A DNA stretch of 32,824 nucleotides, from assembly GCA_017444645.1 (NCBI GenBank), contig JAFSWG010000002.1, positions 1 through 32,824 on the forward strand, given 5' to 3'. A program made the position numbers and the translations under genes. The DNA comes from Acholeplasmatales bacterium. GTDB taxonomy: Bacteria > Bacillota_I > Bacilli_A > Acholeplasmatales > Anaeroplasmataceae. The notes beneath the pieces are model-generated. The model saw nothing but the letters and a program-made list of their open reading frames with translations. It was not told the origin of the DNA and did no database searches. Positions 23,935 to 32,150 of the stretch are shown one piece after another (the stretch's first letter is position 1; every line of letters begins with the position of its first letter).

Positions 23935-26900
23935 TGAAAAAGTATTTATTATTTATAATATCTGCCTTTATTTTAGTATTCACATTATCATCATGTGATA
24001 CATCAGATTTAGAAAACGAATATCATGATTTCCATGTAGCATTTAATGAAGAAGGACATTATGATTTATGTGATTGTGGTCATAAAGAGCATGAAGAAGC
24101 ACATATATTTTCTGATGCTATTCATGTAATTCAAAAGGAAACATGTAGCCAAGAAGGAATTTATGAATATCATTGTATAGGCTGTGATTATATAAAAGAA
24201 GTTAGAAAAGATAAGCTTCCTCATGAATTTGGAGATTGGGAAACTATAGTTGAAGCTACTTGTTTAAATCAAGGTCAACAAAAAAGAGTATGTAAGAACT
24301 GTGGCTATGAAGAATTTAGAGATACAAATAAAGCACCACATACTCCAGTGGCTTATGATACAGTAGATGCTGATTGTACTCATGAAGGACATACTGGTGG
24401 TACATATTGTTCAGTATGTAAAGAAGAATTAACTCCACAAACTATAATAGATAAAACAACACATACTTATGGTGAATGGACTATAGTAGATAATCCTACT
24501 TGTACATCAATAGGTAGTGCAGAAAGAGAATGTAGTGTCTGTGGTCATAAGGAACATAAAACTTTAGATAAATTATCTCATACAGTAACACCATATGACG
24601 AAGACCCTTCAACATGTATTCATAAAGGACATACAGGAGGTTCTTATTGCTCTGAATGTGGAACAGTATTAGAAGAAAGAACTGAGCTTGAACTTGCCGG
24701 CCATAAATATGGTGATTGGATTACAACTGATGAACCATCATGTACTCAAATAGGTCACGCTAAAAGAGAATGTGAAGTATGCGGTAATACTGAATATAAA
24801 GAATTAGAAAAATTAGCCCACACACCAGTAGCTTATACAGATTTGGAATCTAATTGCCAACATGAAGGTCATATAGGTGGTACTTATTGTTCTAAATGTA
24901 ATCAAGAATTAACTTCATATACTGTATTAGATAAAACAGCTCACTCATTTGGAGATTGGATAACAACTCAAGAACCAGATTGTATCCATAAGGGACAAGC
25001 TAAAAGAGTTTGTACAGTATGTAATTATGAAGAATATAAGGAATTAGATTATACAAATCATAAATCTACTCCATATGAAGAAAAGGCAGCATCATGTACT
25101 GAAGAAGGACATACAGGCGGCACATATTGCTTAGTATGCCATGCTGAATTAACCCCATATACAGTAATTCCTGTAACTAATCATAATTATGGAGCTTGGA
25201 CTACATCAATAGAAGCAACTTGTACTCATATAGGACAAGAGGTAAGAGTATGCAAGGATTGTAACCATGAGGAATATAGAGAAGTAGCTATTAAACCTCA
25301 TACCGCAACTTCATATACTGACCTAGATGCTAGTTGTACTCATGAAGGCCATACAGGTGGCACTTATTGTTCTGTATGTAATATTGAATTAACTCCATAT
25401 ACAGTAATAGATAAAACAGCTCATACATATGGAGATTGGTCAACAGTTCAATACCCAACATGTATATCACAAGGTCAAGCAAAAAGAGAATGCATATCTT
25501 GTGGTCATGAGGATTATAAATATTTAGATATGATAGACCATACACCAATACCAGGAGAAGCAAAAGCCTCAACATGTATTGAGCATGGTCATACTGAAGG
25601 TTCTTATTGCTCATTCTGTCATAAAGAATTAGAAGCACCTGAAGAATTACCATTTGGAGATCATAATTATTCAGTAGAAACTACAACAAAAGAAGCTACT
25701 ATTAATTCAGATGGAATTCTAACTCATACTTGTTCAGTATGTGGTGATTCATATACAACATCAATTCCAAGAAAAGCATTAACACAAATAATATGGGTTA
25801 ACTCATTTAAAGAAGAAGATTTTAAAAATCATTTTGTAGAATATTATTATTGTGATTATACTTTAAATAAGACATACGATATTACTATAATAAATAAGGA
25901 TAATACCAAATATGTAAAAATAATAGATAATGATACTACAAAGGTATATGAATATTATTATAATGGTAACGTAATAATAGAATCATGTGTTGGTGGATAT
26001 CGTCATAAAGCTTATGAAGATATGCCAGATACTGATATGTATTTAGAATGGTATGGCCTTGTATTATATAATGCAGTATATTTTGCTTCATTTGCTTATG
26101 ATAAAGTAGAATTCAAGACTGATTATGGTGGATACTTTATCGGAAATGGAATAGAAGCTAAAAATTATAAGGGTAATACAGAAACTGCATCAGTAGCAGT
26201 ATCATTTAGTGATGATGAAAAGCTAACAGGATTCAGCTATTCTTCAGATAAATATGACATTACTATATTTGAAATTGGAACAGCTCCATCAATCACAATC
26301 CCTAATGAAACACATCACCATATAGTTGATGGTAAATGTGATGTATGTAATGAAGAATATAATACATATACACAAACTATAAACAATTTGAAGCTTAATT
26401 ATTATGTACATAAGAATAATAAGTCATTAGAATTTGATTATAGCTTAGTTTATTCTAATCAAACTGATGTAACATTCCTATATCCTACATATTCGGAAAA
26501 TGGGAATATTAAGAAATTCATAACTCAATATTATGAAGGCACATCTCCTTATATATCTAAAGAAGTAAAATCATTTACTATTAATTCTAATAAATTATTA
26601 AAGATAACTTATTCAGATAATTCAGAAGAAAGATTATTACTATTAAGTGATAATACAGCTGTAGCAGCATCATCAGATTCAGCCTATGCAAATAATCCAT
26701 ATAAGAATGATGTAGTAGGCCAAACATTTATATATGTAACAAATGATTATACTTATAAATATTACATTAAATCTGATTCTGAAATAGAAATAACTAGATA
26801 TAAAGAAGTATGCTATTACAATATTAATGGTACTGAAATAACTGGATTCAATAGAAATCTAGAAAAGGTAATAGGATATTTAGAAGGCTATGGTAATGGA

Positions 26901-27149
26901 AACGATACTAAGCATGATGGTTCAAAAGGAACTGTTTATTTCCAATTAAATTCTAATTTATCATTAGATATATGGTATGAAGGATTTGGTTCATCAAGCT
27001 GTAATGCATTTAGTACTGTAACATTCCAAAATATTACTGGCTATTATATTAATGGTAAAAGAGATATTTATGTTTATTTCAGAGGCGATAATGTAGATTA
27101 CGTTATGCATTATGATACTAATAATATAATTACAATTTCACAAAGATAA
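23934..27149 (+). CDS. Large surface lipoprotein with tandem Cys-rich (CxxC) repeats
   Basis: 1071 aa. A lipoprotein signal peptide with lipobox LSSC (Cys21) is present. Residues of about 60-600 are 13-14 repeats alternating two types. Type A is tCxxxGxxxRxCxxCGxxEyK...H. Type B is CTHEGHTGGTYCSVCxxELTPYTVI...H.YGDW. Each has Cys pairs and His that could bind metal or form disulfides. The C-terminal 450 aa are a non-repeat beta-rich region with one more CDVCNEEY motif. Such repeats are frequent in surface proteins of gut Firmicutes, without known function. The start overlaps the kinase stop, and AAGGAGG lies 12 nt upstream. It is probably a surface adhesin or sensor. Confidence 0.85.
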   Translation: MKKYLLFIISAFILVFTLSSCDTSDLENEYHDFHVAFNEEGHYDLCDCGHKEHEEAHIFSDAIHVIQKETCSQEGIYEYHCIGCDYIKEVRKDKLPHEFGDWETIVEATCLNQGQQKRVCKNCGYEEFRDTNKAPHTPVAYDTVDADCTHEGHTGGTYCSVCKEELTPQTIIDKTTHTYGEWTIVDNPTCTSIGSAERECSVCGHKEHKTLDKLSHTVTPYDEDPSTCIHKGHTGGSYCSECGTVLEERTELELAGHKYGDWITTDEPSCTQIGHAKRECEVCGNTEYKELEKLAHTPVAYTDLESNCQHEGHIGGTYCSKCNQELTSYTVLDKTAHSFGDWITTQEPDCIHKGQAKRVCTVCNYEEYKELDYTNHKSTPYEEKAASCTEEGHTGGTYCLVCHAELTPYTVIPVTNHNYGAWTTSIEATCTHIGQEVRVCKDCNHEEYREVAIKPHTATSYTDLDASCTHEGHTGGTYCSVCNIELTPYTVIDKTAHTYGDWSTVQYPTCISQGQAKRECISCGHEDYKYLDMIDHTPIPGEAKASTCIEHGHTEGSYCSFCHKELEAPEELPFGDHNYSVETTTKEATINSDGILTHTCSVCGDSYTTSIPRKALTQIIWVNSFKEEDFKNHFVEYYYCDYTLNKTYDITIINKDNTKYVKIIDNDTTKVYEYYYNGNVIIESCVGGYRHKAYEDMPDTDMYLEWYGLVLYNAVYFASFAYDKVEFKTDYGGYFIGNGIEAKNYKGNTETASVAVSFSDDEKLTGFSYSSDKYDITIFEIGTAPSITIPNETHHHIVDGKCDVCNEEYNTYTQTINNLKLNYYVHKNNKSLEFDYSLVYSNQTDVTFLYPTYSENGNIKKFITQYYEGTSPYISKEVKSFTINSNKLLKITYSDNSEERLLLLSDNTAVAASSDSAYANNPYKNDVVGQTFIYVTNDYTYKYYIKSDSEIEITRYKEVCYYNINGTEITGFNRNLEKVIGYLEGYGNGNDTKHDGSKGTVYFQLNSNLSLDIWYEGFGSSSCNAFSTVTFQNITGYYINGKRDIYVYFRGDNVDYVMHYDTNNIITISQR

Positions 27150-27155
27150 AATTTT

Positions 27156-27189
27156 CCCTAAGAGTAGAAATACTTTTAGGGATTTTTTT
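27156..27189 (+). terminator. Terminator of the kinase-lipoprotein operon (GAAA tetraloop)
   Basis: The 11-bp stem CCCTAAGAGTA / TACTTTTAGGG (27156-27166 with 27171-27181, one G-T pair) is capped by GAAA and followed by seven T. Confidence 0.92.
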
Positions 27190-27246
27190 CTGCTCGCACA
27201 AAAAACAATTTCTCTAGTGGAAAGGAGATAAATATTTGCTATTGCC

Positions 27247-27261
27247 TGTTCGGAGCGAACA
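27247..27261. promoter_or_regulatory. Inverted repeat TGTTCG-GAG-CGAACA before the MerR-like gene
   Basis: A perfect 6-bp inverted repeat with 3-bp spacing, 27 bp before the MerR-like start. It could be a regulator binding site. The half-sites are in the opposite order to a Firmicute SOS box. Confidence 0.4.
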
Positions 27262-27287
27262 AGTTTATTATCAAATCAAGAAGAGAT

Positions 27288-27614
27288 ATGAACGAAAAAA
27301 CACTAGAGAAGGTCACAGGATTAAGTAGAAGACAAATCATAATGCTGCAAAAGACTTGTATTAAGAGAAAAAATAAAATAGTAGTTGGTCTAAGCTATGA
27401 TTATTCTGATGACGAAGTATTAGAATTTATGTTGGCTAAGGTTTTCAAGGATTGTGGATATAGCTATCCAGAAATTAAAGTCTTGATGGATAGATTTAGA
27501 AATAAAGATTTGGAAGTCATTGATGATGCCATCATAAAAACTAAAGCAAAAATAAAAGAATTAGAAGCAGCTTTAAAAAAGGTTTATGAATTAAAAGAAA
27601 AATATAAAAATTAG
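27288..27614 (+). CDS. MerR-like small transcriptional regulator
   Basis: 108 aa. The N-terminal half resembles a MerR-type winged HTH (KTLEKVTGLSRRQIIMLQK ... YSDDEVLEFMLAKVFKDCGYSYPEIKVLMDRF). The C-terminal half is a long helix (DDAIIKTKAKIKELEAALKKVYELKEKYK) that should form the dimer coiled coil. No ligand-binding domain and no Cys sensor pattern is seen, so the effector is unknown. The site before ATG 27288 is weak, whereas a better AAAGGAG (27221-27227) lies further upstream. The next gene starts 12 nt later behind AGGAGG, so it is probably co-transcribed with the lipoprotein gene. Confidence 0.7.
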   Translation: MNEKTLEKVTGLSRRQIIMLQKTCIKRKNKIVVGLSYDYSDDEVLEFMLAKVFKDCGYSYPEIKVLMDRFRNKDLEVIDDAIIKTKAKIKELEAALKKVYELKEKYKN

Positions 27615-27626
27615 GAGGATAAGAAA

Positions 27627-28595
27627 ATGAAGAAATCTAAATTATTTGTGGGTGCTCTATTATTAGCAGCATCCTTCTCACTAGCATCTTGTGGATTATT
27701 AGATGATACTAGTACAACAACACCAAAGACAAGTGATACCGATACAGGTACTAAAACTACAGAAGAGGATAATACTAAATATACTGTAACATTTGATTCA
27801 AAGGGTGGTTCTAGTGTTACATCACAAGAAGTTAAAAAAGGAAATAAGGTAACAAAGCCAACTGATCCTACAAAAGATGGTTATACATTTGGTGGATGGT
27901 ATAGTGATTCATATTATATAAATGAATATAACTTCACTAAAACCGTATCAAAAGATTTAACATTATATGCAAAATGGAATGAAATACCTAAAACAGTATT
28001 ATATGAGGTTGGAAATTCAACAGTAGACATTTGGACTGATAGCATTGGCTCTAAGTGGATGAAGATAGCAATACCTGTAAAGAATACAGGAACTGCAAAT
28101 TTATATTTAGGTACTGCAACAGCTGATATTGAAACATCAACTGGAACATTACTTGAAACTAAATCATCTATTACAGGCTTCCCACAATACATTAAACCAG
28201 GTGAAACAGGATATTATTATGTTGCTACATCAAGCAGCTTTACAGAAACAGATGTTAAAGTAGTTCCACATGTTGATGTTAGAAAGGCAACAAATGATGT
28301 TATAAGATATGATATTAGTGAAGTAACTTTATCAGAAGACACATATAATGGTGTTAAGGTAATGGGTAGAGTTCAAAACAACACTACTAAGGCAGGTTCA
28401 TTGGATAAGATTTCAGCAGCACTATTTGATTCTAATAATAAATTAATATGTGTAGCTTTCACTTATTTAGATAATAACCTTGCAATTGGTGATAAGGTTG
28501 GATTCTCAATGACACCATTTGCATATAGAGACTTTACTCCATCTGATGTTGCAAGATATGAAGTATATGGTCATCCAACACAAATAAATATTTAA
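27627..28595 (+). CDS. InlB-repeat lipoprotein with FxLYD-like beta domains
   Basis: 322 aa. Lipoprotein signal with lipobox LASC (Cys22), then a Thr/Ser-rich linker. One Listeria-Bacteroides InlB B-repeat follows (about 50-112: YTVTFDSKGGSSVTSQEVKKGNKVTKPTDPTKDGYTFGGWY ... LTLYAKW). The C-terminal 200 aa look like a tandem of immunoglobulin-like FxLYD-type domains (KIAIPVKNTGTANLYLGTATADI; VKVMGRVQNNTTKAGSLDKISAALFD). It is a surface-exposed protein anchored in the membrane. The gene follows the MerR-like regulator by 12 nt and is closed by a GAAA-loop terminator. Confidence 0.85.
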   Translation: MKKSKLFVGALLLAASFSLASCGLLDDTSTTTPKTSDTDTGTKTTEEDNTKYTVTFDSKGGSSVTSQEVKKGNKVTKPTDPTKDGYTFGGWYSDSYYINEYNFTKTVSKDLTLYAKWNEIPKTVLYEVGNSTVDIWTDSIGSKWMKIAIPVKNTGTANLYLGTATADIETSTGTLLETKSSITGFPQYIKPGETGYYYVATSSSFTETDVKVVPHVDVRKATNDVIRYDISEVTLSEDTYNGVKVMGRVQNNTTKAGSLDKISAALFDSNNKLICVAFTYLDNNLAIGDKVGFSMTPFAYRDFTPSDVARYEVYGHPTQINI

Positions 28596-28608
28596 TAAGT
28601 TTAACATT

Positions 28609-28641
28609 CCCTAAGAGTAGAAATATTCTTAGGGATTTTTT
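28609..28641 (+). terminator. Terminator of the MerR-InlB-lipoprotein unit (GAAA tetraloop)
   Basis: The stem CCCTAAGAGTA / TATTCTTAGGG (28609-28619 with 28624-28634) is capped by GAAA, then a T-tract. The left arm and loop are identical to the terminator at 27156. Confidence 0.92.
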
Positions 28642-28797
28642 TATTTTTTACAAACATTTTTAAATTTTTTTTAAACTAATCGAAATCCGGGAAATTTTCC
28701 GGTTCTATGGTAAATTGCCACCTCTAAAATAAGGCTGTAATCGATAAGGAAAGCAAAAAAACTTAAAGATTCAAACTTAATAGAAGGAGGAAAAGCT

Positions 28798-28989
28798 ATG
28801 GTGTTAGTAATTGATGCTGAAGAGTTTAAGGAAAACATTGAAGCCATTGATGATCTACTAGAGCTAGCTGGTATCGGTAAGAAATATCGAGACAGGATAG
28901 TTGATGCTTATTTAACCAGGATGACCGGTAATAAAGCATTAGTAAGATTATTCTATTGGCTTAGAACAAAGCCTTATAACGAAGATTAA
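28798..28989 (+). CDS. Small 63-aa protein of unknown function
   Basis: A compact, mostly helical protein (MVLVIDAEEFKENIEAIDDLLELAG ... YRDRIVDAYLTRMTGNKALVRLFYWLR), without signal or membrane segment. AGAAGGAGG lies 7 nt before the ATG. No family recognised. The 200-bp gap before it follows a terminator and holds no clear promoter. It may belong with the downstream cassette. Confidence 0.6.
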   Translation: MVLVIDAEEFKENIEAIDDLLELAGIGKKYRDRIVDAYLTRMTGNKALVRLFYWLRTKPYNED

Positions 28990-29014
28990 AAAAACAATTT
29001 AATATTTATATTTA

Positions 29015-29084
29015 AATAGGTTGACTTGTCCCTATTAGAAAACTAATCATGTTTTAAAAACAAAATAGGTTAATGCTTAACCTA
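29015..29084 (+). promoter_or_regulatory. Two hairpins before the highly biased 155-aa gene
   Basis: AATAGG / CCTATT (29015-29020 with 29031-29036) and TAGGTTAA-TGC-TTAACCTA (29066-29084, perfect 8-bp stem) share the element AATAGGTT. TTGACT (29021-29026) lies in the first loop and could be a -35 box, but no good -10 follows. They may be regulatory or replication-linked structures. Confidence 0.45.
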
Positions 29085-29150
29085 GAAAAGCATAATTAAT
29101 TAAAAATATTGAAATGAAAAATTTAAAGAAAGATTAAGAGGTAAAGGAAA

Positions 29151-29618
29151 ATGAAAGGAATCGTAGATGTAAGATTATTCTTAAATGAATACAAAGGAAA
29201 GAGAACAGTTAATGGAGAGGCTATTATCGCAGTAGGAAACGGCGAAAAGCTAGCTAATGACAAAAGACATGAGGATATTATTATCCCAGCAGTAGGTATC
29301 GTTGATTATGATACATTAGTATGCTTAGCAGATGATGCTAACAGAATTGATGAGGTAGATTCTAAGGATGGTATCACATTCTATAATGTACCAGCTGAAT
29401 TCAATCATAAGAAATATGATACAAAGGACGAATGGTATTATGAGGTAAAGGTTCATCTAGGTGATGATGAATTCTATGCTAACAGATGCTTCTTCGCTAA
29501 CCGTAAGCAATTACATAGACTAAAGAAGAATAATATGCTAGGAATGTTCACTGACTGTGTAAAGGAAGAAGGAGATATTACTCCTGAAGACGTAGAACCT
29601 ACTAACCCAGAGGAATAA
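29151..29618 (+). CDS. 155-aa protein of unknown function, strongly codon-biased
   Basis: No family recognised. It is a soluble alpha/beta protein with an acidic C-terminus (EEGDITPEDVEPTNPEE) and basic stretches (NRKQLHRLKKNN). All seven Phe codons are TTC, and AAG and ATC are common, unlike the AT-biased neighbours but like rplM/rpsI. Such bias normally marks abundant proteins. The size and tail recall single-strand DNA-binding proteins of small phages, but no sequence motif supports that. The next gene overlaps its stop (TAATG). Confidence 0.65.
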   Translation: MKGIVDVRLFLNEYKGKRTVNGEAIIAVGNGEKLANDKRHEDIIIPAVGIVDYDTLVCLADDANRIDEVDSKDGITFYNVPAEFNHKKYDTKDEWYYEVKVHLGDDEFYANRCFFANRKQLHRLKKNNMLGMFTDCVKEEGDITPEDVEPTNPEE

Positions 29619-29806
29619 TGATTAGCATTATATTCAGTATATTAACAAGTTTAGCGTCAAAGGTATTTGGCGCTTTACTTGTAATTATAAGGTTACTTTT
29701 AAAAATGCTATTAACATTATTTAAAGCATTTATAAATCTAATCAAAAACTTAATAACAAAAATAAAGGATAGAGGAGGCACTAAATGCGAAAGAAAATCA
29801 AAATAA
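29618..29806 (+). CDS. Small hydrophobic membrane protein (62 aa)
   Basis: One long hydrophobic stretch (ISIIFSILTSLASKVFGALLVIIRLLLKMLL) followed by a basic tail (KNLITKIKDRGGTKCERKSK). Start and stop both overlap neighbours: TAATG with the 155-aa gene, and 22 nt with the next gene. It is thus part of the operon. The amphipathic, basic-tailed form would fit a small phage coat or holin-like peptide, or a toxin; none is shown. Confidence 0.55.
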   Translation: MISIIFSILTSLASKVFGALLVIIRLLLKMLLTLFKAFINLIKNLITKIKDRGGTKCERKSK

Positions 29807-31269
29807 TAATTACCACATTTTGCCTAGTATTATCACTATTTATATTTACAGGTATTTCTGTCAACGCATCTGAATATGATGAGATTGCTAAAGAAGTAGA
29901 AACATTAGTTAATAATGGAACTTTAGGAGCTCAACATAAAAGCTTTATGCATAACACAGGCTACCAAACTCTATATACCAAAATGTATAGACAAGGTAAC
30001 GAATCATTAAGATCATATTTTGGTAATATGAATTATTCACAATTAGCTAATATTATCGATATGTATGAAAATCAATGGAATGAGGTCTGGTTTGATATCC
30101 TAACAAACCTAGATATTGAACCACAATATTTAGATTCAGATAGAGTCTTAGGAATATATTATGATGCTTATACATCCGGTAATTCATCTTATCTATATCT
30201 AATATGGACATCTAAATATTTACCATCAGAATTTATGACAATACATTCATTAGATTTAAATGGCAAATCATATAGCCAATATCCAGATAATGATTTATTT
30301 AATCCATTTTGGTTAGATAGCCAATATTACTATTATGAACAATATGATTTAGCTATTCATATAACTCCAATTGGTGGATATGACAAGGATGGTAATCATT
30401 TTGGTGTACCTATAACAAGAAAATATAGCTTTTCAAATATTAAGGTAGGTATTGATAAGCTTCAATTTGATGAAGACCCAGACCCATATAATAAATATTC
30501 ATCTGATATAGATTCATTTGCTGAATTTGATTTAGGAGTAAAACCTGAATTTCATGGTAAATCAGCCTGTCAAATGGTAACTCATGCTTATAAGCTTATT
30601 AAAGATTGTGAGGTTCAATCACATTATGACTTTGGCTTTGGTGGATATATGCATTATGTTCATTTTAACACCACAATCCCAATCGATAAGATTTATAGAG
30701 TCGATGTTTCATATGTACTAACCTCAGATAATAAGGATTGGTATCAATTTTGGTTAGAAGAGGATGAACGTAAGGTTATTAAGTCAATGACACCAGATAG
30801 AAAATCAACAGGTATATTTGGTTTATATGATACCTATGGATTTAAAGAAGGAGAATTCAAATCCAATGAGAAGAATTCAATCACCTATAAATATGAAATG
30901 ATGCTTAATTATAAGGATCAAAACTGGGATTGGTTTGGTGATAGCTGTGTTGAATCTAATTATAAGCGTATCAAAGACTTTAAAATTCTAAGACTCAATT
31001 ATTTAGTTGATAGTAAGGTTTATGATGTTGCAGTAACTATGGATACAGTAGACGGAGAAACATTATCTATTGTAGATAGAGGCTTAATCCTAGATACTGA
31101 TTCAGCACTATGGAAAATTAAAGATAAAGCATATTCAATCGCTGATGGAATAGAATTAGCTCGCAACATAATGGTAACCATTATAGGTATTATAGGATTT
31201 TTATTACTATTCTATTTAGGCTATAAGCTAGTAATTACATTTAAGGAGGCGATGAAGAATGAAAAATAA
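29785..31269 (+). CDS. Secreted protein with N-terminal signal and C-terminal membrane anchor (494 aa)
   Basis: A signal peptide (MRKKIKIIITTFCLVLSLFIFTGISVNA, predicted cleavage after VNA) is followed by a large Tyr/Asp-rich extracellular region. One C-terminal transmembrane helix (MVTIIGIIGFLLLFYLGYKLV) precedes a short basic cytoplasmic tail. GAGGAGG lies 6 nt before the ATG. No catalytic motif or repeat recognised. This topology is that of surface receptors or of filamentous-phage adsorption proteins. It is co-transcribed with the flanking genes (overlaps on both sides). Confidence 0.65.
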   Translation: MRKKIKIIITTFCLVLSLFIFTGISVNASEYDEIAKEVETLVNNGTLGAQHKSFMHNTGYQTLYTKMYRQGNESLRSYFGNMNYSQLANIIDMYENQWNEVWFDILTNLDIEPQYLDSDRVLGIYYDAYTSGNSSYLYLIWTSKYLPSEFMTIHSLDLNGKSYSQYPDNDLFNPFWLDSQYYYYEQYDLAIHITPIGGYDKDGNHFGVPITRKYSFSNIKVGIDKLQFDEDPDPYNKYSSDIDSFAEFDLGVKPEFHGKSACQMVTHAYKLIKDCEVQSHYDFGFGGYMHYVHFNTTIPIDKIYRVDVSYVLTSDNKDWYQFWLEEDERKVIKSMTPDRKSTGIFGLYDTYGFKEGEFKSNEKNSITYKYEMMLNYKDQNWDWFGDSCVESNYKRIKDFKILRLNYLVDSKVYDVAVTMDTVDGETLSIVDRGLILDTDSALWKIKDKAYSIADGIELARNIMVTIIGIIGFLLLFYLGYKLVITFKEAMKNEK

Positions 31270-32146
31270 AATATTAATATCATCATTTATTGCTATGTTA
31301 ATGTGTATTTTTACATTATTTATTTCAAATAATGTTTACGCATCAGATTATTTAGAGAAGTGGACATATGAAGAAATGATGGCTACTAAAACTAAATATG
31401 AATATGATAAATTGACCTCAATTAATGAATTCTACGCAACACCTAATATGGATTCAGTTAGAGTAATTAAAAAATATTATCAATATTTAATATGGAATGG
31501 TGGTGGCCCTTGGTGTGAACCAGACAACGAAATATATATGGATTTTGGAGAATATTCAGCAGATCCTGAAATCATTGTATTCCAGCCTCATCTTGGTTTT
31601 GGTAAGGATGTTTATTCAAGAGCCACAAGACCAAAAACAATTGAATCATATGATGGTAAGGCAGAATACATAATAGGCTTCAACCAATATGATCAAATAG
31701 TTATATTCTTAGATGGCGATACATTTAAAGGTAATATTGGTGATATATTAAATGATTTTTTCTTAAATGTAGTAGATGAAAGAAATAGAAAAGAGCATGA
31801 ATTCTATATGCCATATGAATCTGCTGCCAAAGAAGGTGGAGTATTATCAATTTCTCGTTATAGAGAAGGAGAAGATATTTATATGGCATCTTGCTGTTAC
31901 CAAATAGGATTTAACCTAACAAAAGAAGCACCACAGACACCAGTAGATAATAATCTTGAGGATCCTGCAATTTATGGTGGTAATGACGAAGTACAAATTG
32001 ATGATACACCTACACAAAAACCAGAGGTATCAGAATATGACCCATGGAAGGTAGTAGGTATAGTTGTATCATCAATAATCAGTGTAGTAGGTATTTATTT
32101 AATATATCTACTAGGTAAAAAAATATATGAAATTATGAAAGGATAA
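31259..32146 (+). CDS. Secreted protein with C-terminal membrane anchor (295 aa)
   Basis: The signal peptide (MKNKILISSFIAMLMCIFTLFISNNVYA, cleavage after VYA) and the C-terminal helix (VVGIVVSSIISVVGIYLIYLLG) plus KKIYEIMKG tail give the same topology as the preceding gene, although the ectodomain is different. A Pro/Thr-rich stalk (EAPQTPVDNNLEDPAIYGGNDEVQIDDTPTQKPEV) precedes the anchor. The ATG overlaps the previous gene by 11 nt. AAGGAGG lies about 10 nt upstream. No family recognised. Confidence 0.65.
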   Translation: MKNKILISSFIAMLMCIFTLFISNNVYASDYLEKWTYEEMMATKTKYEYDKLTSINEFYATPNMDSVRVIKKYYQYLIWNGGGPWCEPDNEIYMDFGEYSADPEIIVFQPHLGFGKDVYSRATRPKTIESYDGKAEYIIGFNQYDQIVIFLDGDTFKGNIGDILNDFFLNVVDERNRKEHEFYMPYESAAKEGGVLSISRYREGEDIYMASCCYQIGFNLTKEAPQTPVDNNLEDPAIYGGNDEVQIDDTPTQKPEVSEYDPWKVVGIVVSSIISVVGIYLIYLLGKKIYEIMKG

Positions 32147-32150
32147 TAAA

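Noticed and set aside
25330..25653. Minus-strand open frame of 107 aa inside the Cys-rich lipoprotein gene
   Set aside because: Shadow of the CxxC repeats, with no ribosome-binding site and no recognisable domain.
27247..27261. LexA/SOS box
   Set aside because: The half-sites are in the order GTTC...GAAC, the reverse of the Firmicute SOS box (GAAC...GTTC).
28686..28703. CCGGGAAATTTTCCGG near-palindrome as a terminator or operator
   Set aside because: It lacks a loop and a T-tract and is not clearly linked to a gene start. It may be chance.
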